Positions 1 through 10,685 of a stretch of DNA of 64,000 nucleotides are shown here, in pieces (the first letter of the stretch is position 1; each line of letters starts with the position of its first letter). The notes below the pieces were generated by a model that was given only the letters and a program-made list of their open reading frames with translations, searched no databases and was not told the DNA's origin. This DNA is from Hyposmocoma kahamanoa (taxonomy: Eukaryota; Arthropoda; Insecta; Lepidoptera; Cosmopterigidae): NCBI RefSeq assembly GCF_003589595.1, contig NW_020653719.1, positions 398,103 to 462,102 of the forward strand. The letters run 5' to 3'. The translations under genes and the position numbers were made by a program.

Positions 1-171
1 ATCTTGTATTTGTTACAATGTCCGGAAAACTCAACTACAAATTTTCGTCTTATTAAAAACATATTTTGTTTTTTCTGTTGTGTGTGTTTTTAAATGTTTT
101 CTGTATTTGGAGCAACCTAACGGGTCATCGTTTAGTGTGCCGTCCGAGACATCGCTGGAAGGATAGTGTCG
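1..171. other. No feature seen
   Basis: AT-rich sequence next to the decayed LINE fragment; it may be part of the same insertion, but I see no motif to show it. Confidence 0.4.
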
Positions 172-600
172 TCAATAATCTGAACGATCGACATAAATGG
201 CCAGACGGATGCACTTCGGAGTGTAAGTAAATGTAAAATATATAGACGACAATAATGTCACCTGATGTAAAACGAATGATGACGAATTATGACGAATTAT
301 GTTCACTCTATGTTTTGCCGTAATCATCAAGGAGGATGAAGGAAAGCGCCTGAAATGGCATATGGATGGAATTGTCCGAATTTTCTTCCTCGCTAGAAAT
401 CGGTTTACCGAAACAGGAACGATGTAGTTTAAACTAAACTGTAAAGTAGAACTGTAAAATGGCACAGGAGCGCACACGGTCCAAATGTATCCGATAGAAA
501 AACGTGCCACTTTTCTGCGATGATCGAGACTCAGAAGCTTCAATTCCACGAGAGAGCCGTTGCCATTTAGTATATTTGCTTGTCGCTCCACGAATCTAAA
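172..600 (-). pseudogene. Decayed C-terminal end of a non-LTR (LINE) ORF2
   Basis: A 139-codon open frame on the minus strand contains the string LSLDHRRKVARFSIGY near its start. This resembles the region after the reverse transcriptase in insect CR1/Jockey-like ORF2 proteins, where a segment of the type SLxxRRxVAxLxxFY precedes the end of the protein. The rest of the family pattern is only recoverable by changing frame, so the fragment is frameshifted and non-functional. No RT motif or 3' tail is visible. The call rests on one motif remembered from the family; the alternative is a chance ORF. Confidence 0.45.
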
Positions 601-968
601 CTGTAGACGATAACGAGCAGAATCATCTCAAAGATAACAGTAGGCACTCAGCAATAGGTTATTCCGTGGAATAAAAATAAATTACGCTCCTCTGAATTTT
701 TGCATTGTTTATTTAGTAATATACATGCTAAAGTATAAAAACCTTGAAAATGAATATGAAATACTAAATGTTGCCTGTCACATTAAAGTATTTTTTATAT
801 GTGTTCGATCATTGTATTAATAATAATGAAAAAGGTAGTAAAGTAATTTCACAATAAACATAAATGAATATCATGATAATAAAATATTATGGTAGTCCAT
901 AACATTCAAATGAATACAAACATAGATTTAAAACAATTTTTAGTGTTTTAAAACACCTGAAAAATGTG
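601..968. other. AT-rich spacer, nothing recognised
   Basis: No ORF of note and no internal repeat. A short palindrome, ATTCCGTGGAAT, near 661 is too small to interpret. Confidence 0.4.
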
Positions 969-1271
969 TTTTTTTTTACGATATCAAGTGACGAGACGAA
1001 CAAGTCGTGCGCCTGATGGTGAGCTACAAACCTGTCCATAAAAGTTGCAGTGCCACTCAGAGCTTTAAATCGCAAAGATGTAAGGGGCACTGCCACTGCG
1101 TCCGTCACTCTGAGGCATAAGTTGACAAATCCCATATGCCTGTAATTTCACCAGCACCCTTGCCCTTCCAAACCGGAACACGGTAATGCTCTCATTACGG
1201 CTTTGCCGCAGAAATAGGTAAGGTGGCAGTACTTCCCTGGACGAACTCTTTCACAAGGAGCTCTACTGCTG
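969..1271 (-). repeat. R1 interspersed repeat, near full length (copy 1)
   Basis: R1 is the most frequent repeat here. In sense orientation it begins AGCAGTAGAGCTCC, runs through GGGAAGTACTGCC, GTGGCAGTGCCCCTCAG and CAGGCGCACGACTTGTTCG, and ends in a short A-run. The A-run suggests retroposition. I see no convincing tRNA-type A and B boxes, so calling it a SINE is uncertain; it could be the 3' part of a LINE. This copy carries the whole pattern, with the A-run at 969 (T-run on the plus strand), and keeps an open frame of about 55 codons. Confidence 0.85.
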
Positions 1272-1502
1272 TTGAAATGTGTCACGCATGTGTTCACGCC
1301 ACCGTCGGTCGAAAAACAAATTACGATCGCCTAACACATCTAGTCCAAACAAAACAGAGGTAGTCACTTGTCGGTACGAACAAAATCTTGGAAAGTTAGA
1401 GTGAATTGGAGAGCACTTCGTTTTGTCGAAAAAAGACCCGACCCTGTTCACGTCTCCCCAATTGAGAGTCGCTTTCGGGTAAAAGTTCAACCAAGTGACC
1501 AT
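1263..1502 (-). CDS. Orphan 79-codon ORF, unknown
   Basis: This minus-strand frame starts at the edge of R1 copy 1. The translation (motifs VLFGLDVLGDRN and FFDRRWREHM) has a less AT-biased composition than most chance ORFs nearby. I do not recognise it. It has no signal peptide or membrane segment, and no splice context was identified. It may belong to an unidentified element between about 1272 and 1650, whose plus-strand end reads AAATAAAAACCACCTTGTAT. A chance ORF remains likely. Confidence 0.2.
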   Translation of the reverse strand: MVTWLNFYPKATLNWGDVNRVGSFFDKTKCSPIHSNFPRFCSYRQVTTSVLFGLDVLGDRNLFFDRRWREHMRDTFQQQ

Positions 1503-1649
1503 CGCCTCTTGTTTACGCTAGATCTATTCGCTATTGATACGGTCATCTGACACGTACCTTTCCACCAATGTACTGTTATCTGTACCTACACCAAAATATA
1601 CCGGTTTTATGAGGGGCACTAGATCCGCTGAAATTTAGTGAAATAAAAA

Positions 1650-2640
1650 CCACCTTGTATCATTTACATAAGACTTAAATTAATAAAATTAATCATGATA
1701 ATATAAATAACTATTAATACAAAAAACCAATACGCGAACCTATACGGGAAATTACGAAATAAAGTCCGTTCATACATAACTAACCAAATTATTTACATAT
1801 CTTGAAAGTGGACCACCACTATACAATACTACAATTACAATATAAAAACTACATTAACAAAATACAAAAAAAACCTTAAGTGTGAAATTTTCATGTTTCA
1901 CTACCACCATAATTGCGAACAAGTGAAGCCATTAATTAATATTACTCCAAACTTGAATGAAATTCAAAAGAATTTCAGTTGTTAACTGGAATTCCACCGC
2001 CGCATTGTAGAACAATATCATTATTAACCTTTTCAATGAATAAAGTATTTGCGAAACAATTTCCGATCTAAAGGACATAATTGAATAAGACATTTATTTA
2101 TTAAGATATTAATTAATGTTAATTGTGTTCTTACTATTTTGTAACCTTGTCTCGTTCAATCCAAATTCTAATAACATTCAATATAATTTCAATTACTAAA
2201 CTGCCTGTATAAAGTAGTACTTTGTACGACATTATTAACCTTCTAACGAACAATTACATGTTACTAGCACATAATTTTATGTGACAAGGGCGCCAATTGA
2301 ATTTCTCATTACGCAAAAAAAATTTTTGTTCAATTCAAGTTAACATGTTCATCGCCACAGATTTTAAAAAAGGTAAGTGTAATAAAAACAGAGGTATTCT
2401 ATCTTCAGAGTGGATGATAGAATGTTTTTCGATCGTAGGCCCAAAGCGATTTGGTCATCGATCTTTGAGCATTTATATCGTCAAGCAACGGCGTCCACGA
2501 CATGATTAAATGCGGCAAAAACGTACAAGTAGGATCTTTGTTATATCAAAGTGATGGGGAGGAGTTGATGTTCCGTGCAAAAGGTTTCTTGAACAAAAAT
2601 AAAAAAAACGTAAACGGACACATTTTCTAAGTAAAAACAT
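1650..2640. other. AT-rich spacer, nothing recognised
   Basis: Low-complexity AT-rich sequence. The short ORF at 2297-2509 shows no family motif and looks like chance. Confidence 0.4.
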
Positions 2641-2756
2641 TCCCGGTGTCCCAATTTGAGAAACAAGTTTAAAGAAATTAATATTCTTACGCCAGCGTCA
2701 CAGTACATTTATGAAAATGAATACGATAACATTAATACGAAGAATAAAGATAAACT

Positions 2757-2775
2757 AGTAGTAGTAGTAGTAGTT
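2757..2775. repeat. (GTA)6 microsatellite
   Basis: Six GTA units inside the Jockey coding relic. It encodes a run of valines, and is probably an expansion after the element died. Confidence 0.8.
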
Positions 2776-2976
2776 CTTGATAGTAGTCTTCACAAAGTCA
2801 TAAATTCATTTATTAGTATTAGTAATATATACGCTTTAGTAAGATTGCAGATGATATTAAAATTTGCCAATTAAGAGGTTTAAAACTGTTGAAAAATAAA
2901 ACCGTTATACTAAAGATTATTATAAGCTTCTGTGTAATTGGTTGACAAAAATCCGCGCACACTAGCACGGAACGGA

Positions 2977-3022
2977 ACTACCTAGAGCTAAACGGGTCAC
3001 TACCCGTTTAGCTCTAGGTAGT
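2977..3022. repeat. Perfect hairpin, 21-bp arms, 4-nt loop
   Basis: The arm ACTACCTAGAGCTAAACGGG plus T at 2977-2997 is exactly complementary to 3002-3022, with loop CACT. It lies between the Jockey stop region and its 3' UTR. Perfect pairing inside an otherwise decayed element means the inversion is young. It is too short for a microRNA precursor of usual size. Confidence 0.9.
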
Positions 3023-3192
3023 CTTGATCTATGACGTTGAAATAAATATTGTAAATGTATTCAAATGTACATTCAAAAAGAGCAACCGCTAGAGTTTCTT
3101 GCTGATTCTTCTCAGGGAAGTCTGCCTTACGAATGAGCAGTAGAGTTTAATCAATATGAAGTAAAGTTTATTATCGTATGACTTTGGGTGCA

Positions 3193-3772
3193 TATTCTTT
3201 GAATATCATATACAGGTAGATAATGTACAAGTATTGTACATAGGTGTAAATAATTACCAGTTATAATGTTTAGTCACAAGACCTCACATTTCTTTGTTTA
3301 TATTTGTTAAATCATATAACAAAATTACTTTTTGTAGCAACACCTTTTTTAGTTATAGCTTTTAATTATGAAAATTTGACATGATGTCCCTTATGATATT
3401 AAACTACATAAATAATGTTCCTCAATCTCACTTTCTTCCAAAAAATACATCGAAGTAATACTATTAAGTGAGTACCTGCCAGTAAACTCAAACTAACAGG
3501 CCACTCAAACTAAGAAGCTTACCTTTTGTTCTCGAATGTTCCTTCCTAATAATGTATTTATACACACGGAATAGCTACAAGGACTATACAACGTTCGTCG
3601 ACCTTTAGTTTCCGGGTTACAGGACAAGTTTTTCCATCTCCATTTCTCTTTACGGTTATTATCGTCATAGTGGTTATTCTCTATTATCATGTTTATAGTT
3701 GTCACTTTTTTGTATAGATACAAATAAAGTGCTAACGGTAATAATAGTTAGTCTATATAGTTTCACTGCTGG
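3193..3772. other. AT-rich spacer, nothing recognised
   Basis: No motif supports the 72-codon minus-strand ORF at 3505-3723. Confidence 0.4.
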
Positions 3773-3996
3773 CTTTCCTCTCACAATGAGAGGGCTTGGG
3801 CTGTCGTCTCCACACAGATCCAATGCGGATCAAAACCAGAATGCAGTAATGCTGACATTACTGCTTGGCGGCAGAAATAGCTAAGGTGGCAGTACTACAC
3901 TGGACGAACCCTTTCGCACATAAATCCAGAAAAAATCGATCGGATTCGAACCCATGACCCTTTGCTTGTGAGGCGGTAGGCCCAACTATTCGATTT
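3773..3996 (-). mobile_element. tRNA-derived SINE (family S1) with an R1 piece in the middle
   Basis: The 3' part of S1 (GAGAGGGCTTGGGC, CCAATGCGGAT) lies at 3773-3830 and the tRNA-like head (GGGTTCGAATCC in sense) at about 3917-3996, both in minus orientation. Between them sit 86 bases of R1 in the same orientation. The S1 middle (normally about 150 bases) is missing, so this is replacement or a recombinant, not a simple insertion. Confidence 0.65.
3831..3916 (-). repeat. R1 fragment inside a SINE (copy 2)
   Basis: It matches the R1 5' half: GCAGTAATGCTGACATTACT, then GGCGGCAGAAATAG and GGTGGCAGTAC. The R1 match ends near CTTTCGCAC, where it passes into the S1 head. Confidence 0.8.
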
Positions 3997-4279
3997 ATTA
4001 CACACGGCGCTGTAACAACAGCGGCACCGCAGCCGCTACGGTGCCGCAGTTGTAGTCGCCCTTGCATTTGTTTATACACTTTCATAAACGCACGGCGGCG
4101 GCGACATTACTCGAAACGGCGAACGGCAGCAGCGAGCGCTACCGCAATTATGTGCTAATGTACGGTTTCAGTTGATCAGGGCGCATGGGCTGCGGTCGCG
4201 CCGTTGCACAGCCAGCGCGCTGGTGCTGCGATATGGCGTCGCAACGCTGCCGTTGCGGCGCCATGTGTAATCAGCCTTA
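3997..4279. mobile_element. GC-rich TIR element (MITE)
   Basis: The left end TTACACACGGCGCTGTAAC is an imperfect inverted match to the right end GTTGCGGCGCCATGTGTAA. The right end continues TCAGCC and is followed by TTA. The interior is unusually rich in CG and GC for this window, with internal palindromes such as GCGGCACCGCAGCC. It has no coding capacity, so it must have relied on another element's transposase. The TTA flank and GGCT terminus suggest a PIF/Harbinger-type MITE, but only the right side shows this clearly. Confidence 0.6.
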
Positions 4280-5245
4280 GAATGTTATTGAAAATTACCC
4301 ATTACGAATATAAAGAATGGTAACGGTGGAATATAGCGCATCAAACGCACGTGCGTCTTCAAAATGTTTTACAGAGGTGAGCACGCCCTAACGTATGTTA
4401 CGCAACTATCTGGTTTGATTGTGTACACACGTGAATCAGGGTAAACATAGCCCAAGTGACCTCCAACCACCCCTTACAGCCACCATCGACCTCACAAAAC
4501 ATTGAATTGATTCTGACAAGAGTACTGAAAATTAGCTTACATGTATAAGTGTTTGAAGAATACGGATATAAATATTTACTAATAAAATATTCATAAATAG
4601 AAAAGTCTTTAAACATTCTATAGCATACTAACAGAGCTACAGCATAATCTTTCTTGTGGATTAGATATGTGAAATAAACTTAAATCACTATTGGTATACG
4701 TGTAAATCAAGTCGCTTAAAACTTTATAAAACAAAACGAGTTGTCTTTACAAAATTTGAAAGCATTAAACAAAATTCACCAAAAAATCAATATTACACCC
4801 ATATTACAACTCAAACCACACTGCATCACATTCATTCTGCAAATATTTCGAAAGCAAATACTGCTGCTTTTAACATTCTCGACTACAGTTCATATTTGTC
4901 CTACAAAGAGGCACTTCCTCAAATGAAGGCAAATACAGGATATGGATTAAAATTTTGTGAAACACTGAATATTGGATATGGATTAAAAGTTTGTTAAACA
5001 CTGCATATTTCGCATATATTTTTTTCATTATTTACGTGAATTTGTTGAAACAAGCCTGCATGAAATGAAACGGCTTTTAGTATGAAAAGGTTAATGAAAT
5101 TTGAAACTTAACATCATAATATTCACTTTTGACATCTACGATCGTGTTTGCAGTTAATGAAATAACTTTATTAAATAATAAAATAATAAAATTTAAAAAC
5201 CACCAATATAAAACATAGCATTTCAAAAAGTCGATAAAGTCTAAG
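4280..5245. other. AT-rich spacer, nothing recognised
   Basis: ORFs at 4398-4616 and 4741-4926 show no family motif. I see no repeat ends here. Confidence 0.4.
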
Positions 5246-5407
5246 GGTGCGTACAGATCTGGCAAATGCACCGCGAACGCGCTGTACGCGCACTGCATAT
5301 GCGCTGCTTGCGTTCTGCATGGGTGCAGTTTAATATACATGGCGTGCGAGCGGCGCGCGAACGGCATGCGAACAGATCGCACTATGTAATGCACATGCGC
5401 AGCTCGC
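5246..5407. repeat. GC-rich repeat, possibly a truncated MITE
   Basis: It begins AGGGTGCGTACAGATCTGGC and is dense in GCGC and GCATGC. Its composition resembles the GC-rich TIR elements at 4.0, 28.0 and 56.1 kb. It ends at the mariner fragment, so one end may have been lost. No opposite TIR is found. Confidence 0.4.
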
Positions 5408-5692
5408 GTCACATGCCTGCCGACCATTACGAAATTCGTCACTGAGATTCACACAACCGCGTTTGAATTCTGCAAATCAGCTATGAATAGGCGTGTTGCA
5501 TGGTGCTTCATCGCTAAAAGCAGTTTGAAGCCAGACGACCAATTTCCAAAATGACGCCACAATGTAAGAACAAGTGACAGTCAGATGAAACAAACTGTAT
5601 TCTACAGCCAAAGAGTTCCATTTTCAAATGTTGTAATTACTTTTTAAATATTGTTTGTGTAAGTGGCCAGTTCCGGAAACTTATAGTGCGCC
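5408..5692 (-). mobile_element. Internally deleted mariner fragment
   Basis: On the minus strand this starts with the terminal inverted repeat GGCGCACTATAAGTTTCCGG followed by AACTGGCCAC, the same end as the larger mariner at 21.5 kb. The 5' UTR matches closely (GAACTCTTTGGCTGTAGAAT). It then jumps to the transposase segment coding for FxxDEAP...EFKRG and on to GGCATGTGAC, with the N-terminus and another segment missing. It has no 3' TIR. It is a deletion derivative and cannot encode transposase. Confidence 0.85.
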
Positions 5693-5796
5693 CTACATTG
5701 ACTTTAATTGTAAGTCAATGGCGCCCTATGTATTTATAACTTTCCTTGTTTTGCGTCGGAAGTTAAAAACAAATCATTCCTTCTTTTTATCGATTA

Positions 5797-5881
5797 TGGC
5801 GGCATGGGACCTGTAAAGGGTCCAATTCTTGTTGAAAAACCAAATACGAGTATACGCATTTTATTTCCTTTTTTCCATTTT
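5797..5881 (+). repeat. Fold-back repeat F1, arm cut by assembly gap
   Basis: CATGGGACCTGTAAAGGG is followed by a diverged CAAATACGAGTATACGCATT block. The same pair occurs at 20.9, 37.6 and 48.5 kb. The copy runs into the gap, so its end is unknown. Confidence 0.6.
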
Positions 5882-6281
5882 NNNNNNNNNNNNNNNNNNN
5901 NNNNNNNNNNNNNNNNNNNNNNNNNNNNNNNNNNNNNNNNNNNNNNNNNNNNNNNNNNNNNNNNNNNNNNNNNNNNNNNNNNNNNNNNNNNNNNNNNNNN
6001 NNNNNNNNNNNNNNNNNNNNNNNNNNNNNNNNNNNNNNNNNNNNNNNNNNNNNNNNNNNNNNNNNNNNNNNNNNNNNNNNNNNNNNNNNNNNNNNNNNNN
6101 NNNNNNNNNNNNNNNNNNNNNNNNNNNNNNNNNNNNNNNNNNNNNNNNNNNNNNNNNNNNNNNNNNNNNNNNNNNNNNNNNNNNNNNNNNNNNNNNNNNN
6201 NNNNNNNNNNNNNNNNNNNNNNNNNNNNNNNNNNNNNNNNNNNNNNNNNNNNNNNNNNNNNNNNNNNNNNNNNNNNNNNNN
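5882..6281. other. Assembly gap (400 N)
   Basis: Exactly 400 unresolved bases. A fold-back arm reaches its left edge, so the gap may contain the opposite arm, which is hard to assemble. Confidence 1.
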
Positions 6282-8164
6282 GCCAAAAATTTAAACTTAA
6301 AAAAAAAGAACAAAAATATTCCTATATTTTTACCAACTACTAGATTTTTTAACAAGTACTCCAAATAGTCTCTAATAAAAAATAGTCGGTTACCAAGTCA
6401 ATACTTCGAAGTTTAATTAAATTCGAGGTGAGGTAAAGCAGATCAAACCCTCACTTTGAGAGGCGCAAAACTATATCAACCATAATCAAAATTATGTTAA
6501 AAGTACATCTATGTTAAACGCAACTGTACTAGGGTTAACTTGGACTAAAGGTTACATGCTTAACCAGAACATAACCAGTTATATAAACAATTATTATTTG
6601 CAATATTGTGTACATTTAGATAACGTGTATTAATTAAGAGCATCGGAACATACCTATTGAGTATAGTGAAACTACAATGTTCTTGTAGTCGAATGTTTTT
6701 CCACGCCTTACGATTACTATCAAAATATAGTCAATAGTATTTATACTGTGGCCCGACTCACGTAAAAAAATATATATAAAAGAAAAATTTACATAGAAAT
6801 GTAATTAGTTAAATATACTCAAACTTTATCGTGCCTTTTGAAAGTCTAAAATTCATTAATGCTAATTATAATCATAATCCGATAGATCGCATAAAAGAAC
6901 TCTGAAAACGAAGTTCTTTTTTATTATTCCAAGTGGGTGTTTTCTTCTTTAAAACTAGCTTAGTTTAATCATCTATAAAACGGACGGCTAACTTTGAAAA
7001 AGTTCTAAATGTTGTCTTACATCCATAGCCTGGAGCTAGTTAATACCATGTAAATGACTGTGTATGTCATAAATTCCTCGTAGTAAGTTTTTTTCCTTGT
7101 AATGTTATTCAAATATTGATGATCTAAAATCATTTTCTGAACTTTGACAAATATGTGTGTCAATAGATGGCATTGTTTGTTACAAACTAATTTATAAATT
7201 ACCGCTTGCTAATGTTGGTAGCCGGCGCTAATCCTAAACAAAATAAAAAAAGCCGGCAGTGAGTGTCCATAAAATCTGAAAAATAAGCGCCATCTTTTTC
7301 ATTTGGTTGTTATCACTAGAAATTAGAGTAGCTTTGATCAATTGCAACTCGTCAATGTAAAACAAATTAGTTACAAAAATAACTATTTGGTACTCGTCGC
7401 GACATCTGCTGTTTCAATGGGTACTAAATACCCAACTACGCTGTCTTGTATCGCAATTAGCATTTCCATGAGTGTGGACCATAGTTTGATTAAGTTTTTA
7501 CGTTTTTTAAAAAACATCGAAAATAAAAGGATCAATAAACAACTCTGAGGTTCGCGCAAATGGTATAAATACGAAATACTTATTAAAACACAGATCCTCT
7601 CCGCTCTACTCTGGTAGACAATGGGTCTAAAGGTCAAAGTGTTACTTGTTAGCTTTTAACAACCTAGAAATGGGAAATTTGCAGGTTATTCTTCTCTACC
7701 TAATTTCCGCGGCAATGTTTATTATTTAAATATTTTAAAATATTATTATGAAGCATTATTTAATTTTCCAGTTTTTTTAGTCGGTTCCAAATATTAAAAA
7801 AAATAAAACAAACAGCATTAAAATACCTTTGTTTCCTCTTCTATATTACAAAAAAGTTACAGTTCGTTTTTCGGCTGCTGTGAACAGTACGCAAAAGCAA
7901 GTAAACAATCTTCACTGGTATACTCAACATACTGAACCCTGCATACATTATAATGAAATACGGTAGGCTGAACGTGTTCGATTGGTCTGCTTGAATGATC
8001 GAACGCTGCCTAATCAAGCGAGCGTTGTTTTGTCAGCTCCCTCTCTGATAAGCCAAGCCGTCTATTGTCGCAAATTTACATATGCAGTGACACGTCATTA
8101 AGTAGGGAAGCAATATATGATGAATGCAATGTATGTTATTGACGCTCCCATTTCTGGAAACTAC
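6282..8164. other. AT-rich spacer, nothing recognised
   Basis: About 1.9 kb without recognisable element ends. The ORFs at 7342-7548 and 7383-7637 overlap on opposite strands and carry no family motif. A pair of GCCGGC sites flanks an A-rich stretch near 7210-7255. Confidence 0.35.
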
Positions 8165-8774
8165 CAGCAGTAGAGTTCCTTGTGTAATATTTCGCCCAGG
8201 GAAGTGCTGTCTTACCTATTACTGCCGCCGGGATATTGGTGAAATTACAGGCATATAGGACTTATCAACTTATGTCTCAGGTAGACGGGCGTAGTGGCAG
8301 TGCCCCTAAAATATTTGCGATTTAATGTGGGGTTGCCGCGTTTCTGTATCGATTCTGACATTTGGACGAATGGTTTCCGAGCTATCATGTGAAACAGATG
8401 CGCTTCGGTTCTAAGCAGACTGTGCACCAGTTCGAACGGGATCCTGAACATTATAGCCACGAGAGGTGGTACAGTCCCATTCTGGAGAGATGAGTGTGCC
8501 TGCATGCGCCTGTATATGGCCTTTTAAAATAAAATTAAAATTAGTTTTTTAGGAAATTATTTGTTGCTAACCATTATGGACCAAGTGTTTGAAATAAATC
8601 ATTATTATTATTTGTATTTTAAACCCTCGCCTCTCCCGAGGCCTAAAAGATTTGTAATTATTATTATTATTATTATTATATTCTGAATGACACTGCAATT
8701 GCTATGGACAAACGTGTCGATTACCACCAGGCGCACGACACAATCATCCCATTACTTGTTATTATAAAAAAAAC
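8165..8774 (+). repeat. R1 repeat split by a younger insertion (copy 3)
   Basis: The first part (8165-8325) runs from CAGCAGTAGAG to TTTGCGATTTAA. The second part (8682-8774) resumes at TCTGAATGACACTGCAATT and ends in an A-run. The two parts are adjacent in other R1 copies, so 8326-8681 was inserted afterwards. Confidence 0.8.
8326..8681 (+). mobile_element. Insertion with an (ATT)n tail, retroposon-like
   Basis: A 356-bp unit splits R1 copy 3. Its right end is a run of ATT units (8655-8681), a simple-repeat tail typical of LINE or SINE 3' ends, which gives plus orientation. The short minus-strand ORF at 8245-8505 crosses the insertion boundary and is spurious. Family unknown. Confidence 0.55.
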
Positions 8775-9010
8775 TTGTTCCTTTGAATCTTATGGCATTC
8801 TTTTGCATATTAAAATATATTTTATAAGATATCGTTGAGCACAACATGCCACGCAATCCAGTCAGCAGTGATCTAGTTGTATAGTAGTAGTTGTACAAAA
8901 CACCTTTGCGAGAAAATAATTAAAACTTACGTATATTTTTTTTTTTTCAAAAAGTCCCAAGTAATAACATTGAATTCCGACCTTTGTTTACGTTTCGTCA
9001 GCATCTACTC

Positions 9011-9329
9011 ATGTATACGTCCCGGGCACGGGCTCAGACGAAGATTTAGGCACAGTCCGCCACGCTAGCCCATTGCAGGTTGAGGACCTCAAGCATTTTT
9101 CGAGGGTTGTGAACCTTCTTCGACGTGCAGGTTTCAGCACGATGATTTCTTTCACCGAAAAGCTCGTAATAAATTAAATTTAAATTAAATTAATTTTATT
9201 AATTAATTATTAATTTTATTCAAATTAAATTTCGCACATAAATTCTGAGAAATTCAGAGGTGCGAGTCCGGATTCGAACCCATGGTCTCTGATTGAAAGG
9301 CGGTAGGTCAAACCATTACCGCGGCTGCG
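9011..9329 (-). mobile_element. tRNA-derived SINE, family S1
   Basis: In sense orientation (from 9329) it has a tRNA-like head: A box near TGGTTTGACCTACCGCC and B box GGGTTCGAATCC. It then has the S1 body, GGTGAAAGAAATCATCGTG, CCTGCACGTCGAAG and AATGGGCTAGCGTGG. A 60-bp tract near 9170-9232 has expanded into AT-only sequence. S1-like SINEs are widespread in moths and butterflies. RNA polymerase III would have transcribed the head; LINE machinery would have copied it. Confidence 0.8.
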
Positions 9330-10500
9330 ACTTTAAGTTTAAGTTTTAACTTTTCCATTACTAGTTAATGGATAACATCCAGCACTATGCGAAACCAATT
9401 TGATACTAATTTCCAGTTTGTGTTTCTATGTGCTTGCACGTATGACCTATACATATGTGTTACTTTGAAATAGTCAGCCTTTGAAGTCACGCTTCAGATG
9501 TGAAAGCGAATATATACAAAATTATAGTTCATGGCATATAACCTTCGTCAAAGATGTACAACTGAGTACCTGGGGGCCGACCACAACCTCTTAAAACAAT
9601 ATTACTTTAACCTTACATTGACTTTTCCTACCATAACGTACTTAAAGTAAGCTTATTGTAATGATAAAACTATGATGTTTTATTGGCAGCTTTGTGACTA
9701 TTCATTCACTCAGTTGGTACCATGACGCGACTTTGACATTAAAGGAAGATTGCTCTTATGTCAAATTTAGCAATCTTAAAATAGTTACACGGATGCAATG
9801 GAAACATTATTTTCAGTTTTATTGTCTTAATATTGATTTGTAATGATTAAAAGTTAAGTTGAACTTATTTATTTACATATATCTCTTCAATATTTTGTTC
9901 ATAGTAAATAATTTTTCGTTAAATAAAAATACGCAATGTTAATTTCGTAAAATAATAACTGCGCGACTTGGCGAAACTAACAGTTGACACTAGACTATAG
10001 TTCCGAATTCACAACGTCACTGTTAAAACTCAGCTTGTTTTATTTATTGCGAAATGCGGAATAATTATTGAAAACAACGTAATTTTAATAGATTTTATTA
10101 TTACATACTTTTCTTTTTTTAACAGTCAAAATTCTCTGAATGTAAATAACATTAAGTACTTTAACATTATACTACGATAACACAATTCGGATCATCAAAA
10201 AAGAAAGAGATGGCATTATACAGTTCATATAGCGTTATTTCTTTCCTACCTTTAGTAAGGAATAGACAATATTAGGAAATCATTCGTTCTTTCAGTCACT
10301 TTATCAATAATACATTACTTGGTTGATAGGTTTGTCATGGTGCGAAATTGAGTAATATTACAATAAACTTCCTTTATGCTTACATTGAAATGAGATTGTT
10401 TTTGGATAGGTTATGGTAAACCCCCTGGTATTAATATGACTTACACTGTTTTTAGTTTTTTCATTTATTTTTAATTTCAATAATTCCTGTTTTATTGTAG
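9330..10500. other. AT-rich spacer, nothing recognised
   Basis: No ORF or repeat end that I can support. Confidence 0.4.
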
Positions 10501-10682
10501 TAACAGTAGAGCTGCTTGTGAAAGAGATCGTCCAGGGAAGTACGAGGAAGATGCAGTGGCAGTGCCCGTCAGATCTCTGCGATTTGAAGCTCTGAGCTGC
10601 ACTGCAACTATTATGGACAGGCGTGTCGCTTACAGCCAAGCATACGACTTTTTCGCCCCTTGATTTTGTATCATTAAAAAAA
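10501..10682 (+). repeat. R1 repeat with internal deletion (copy 4)
   Basis: The 5' start (CAGTAGAGCTGCTTGTG, GTCCAGGGAAGTAC) and the 3' half (GCAGTGGCAGTGCCC to the A-run) are joined, with about 100 internal bases missing. Its A-run leads directly into SINE S2. Confidence 0.85.
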
Positions 10683-10685
10683 TAT

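Larger units (their letters stand above)
2650..3192 (+). mobile_element. Jockey-type LINE, truncated 3' end
   Basis: The frame from 2656 reads FKEINILTPASQYIYE, matching the post-RT region of Jockey-type ORF2 (FKxLNILTxxxLYIYE). A second block at 2843-2890 reads KIADDIKICQLRGLK, aligning with KIPFDIQNLPFTRLK of the copy near 17.8 kb. The 3' UTR contains AGAGTTTCTTGCTGATTC and AGCAGTAGAG and stops near GACTTTGG, as in the copies at 20.2 and 33.3 kb. The ORF has a deletion and several stops. The element is 5'-truncated, which is usual for LINEs. Confidence 0.7.

Noticed and set aside
5804..6368. Long ORFs on both strands across 5804-6368
   Set aside because: Almost all codons are unresolved bases of the assembly gap.
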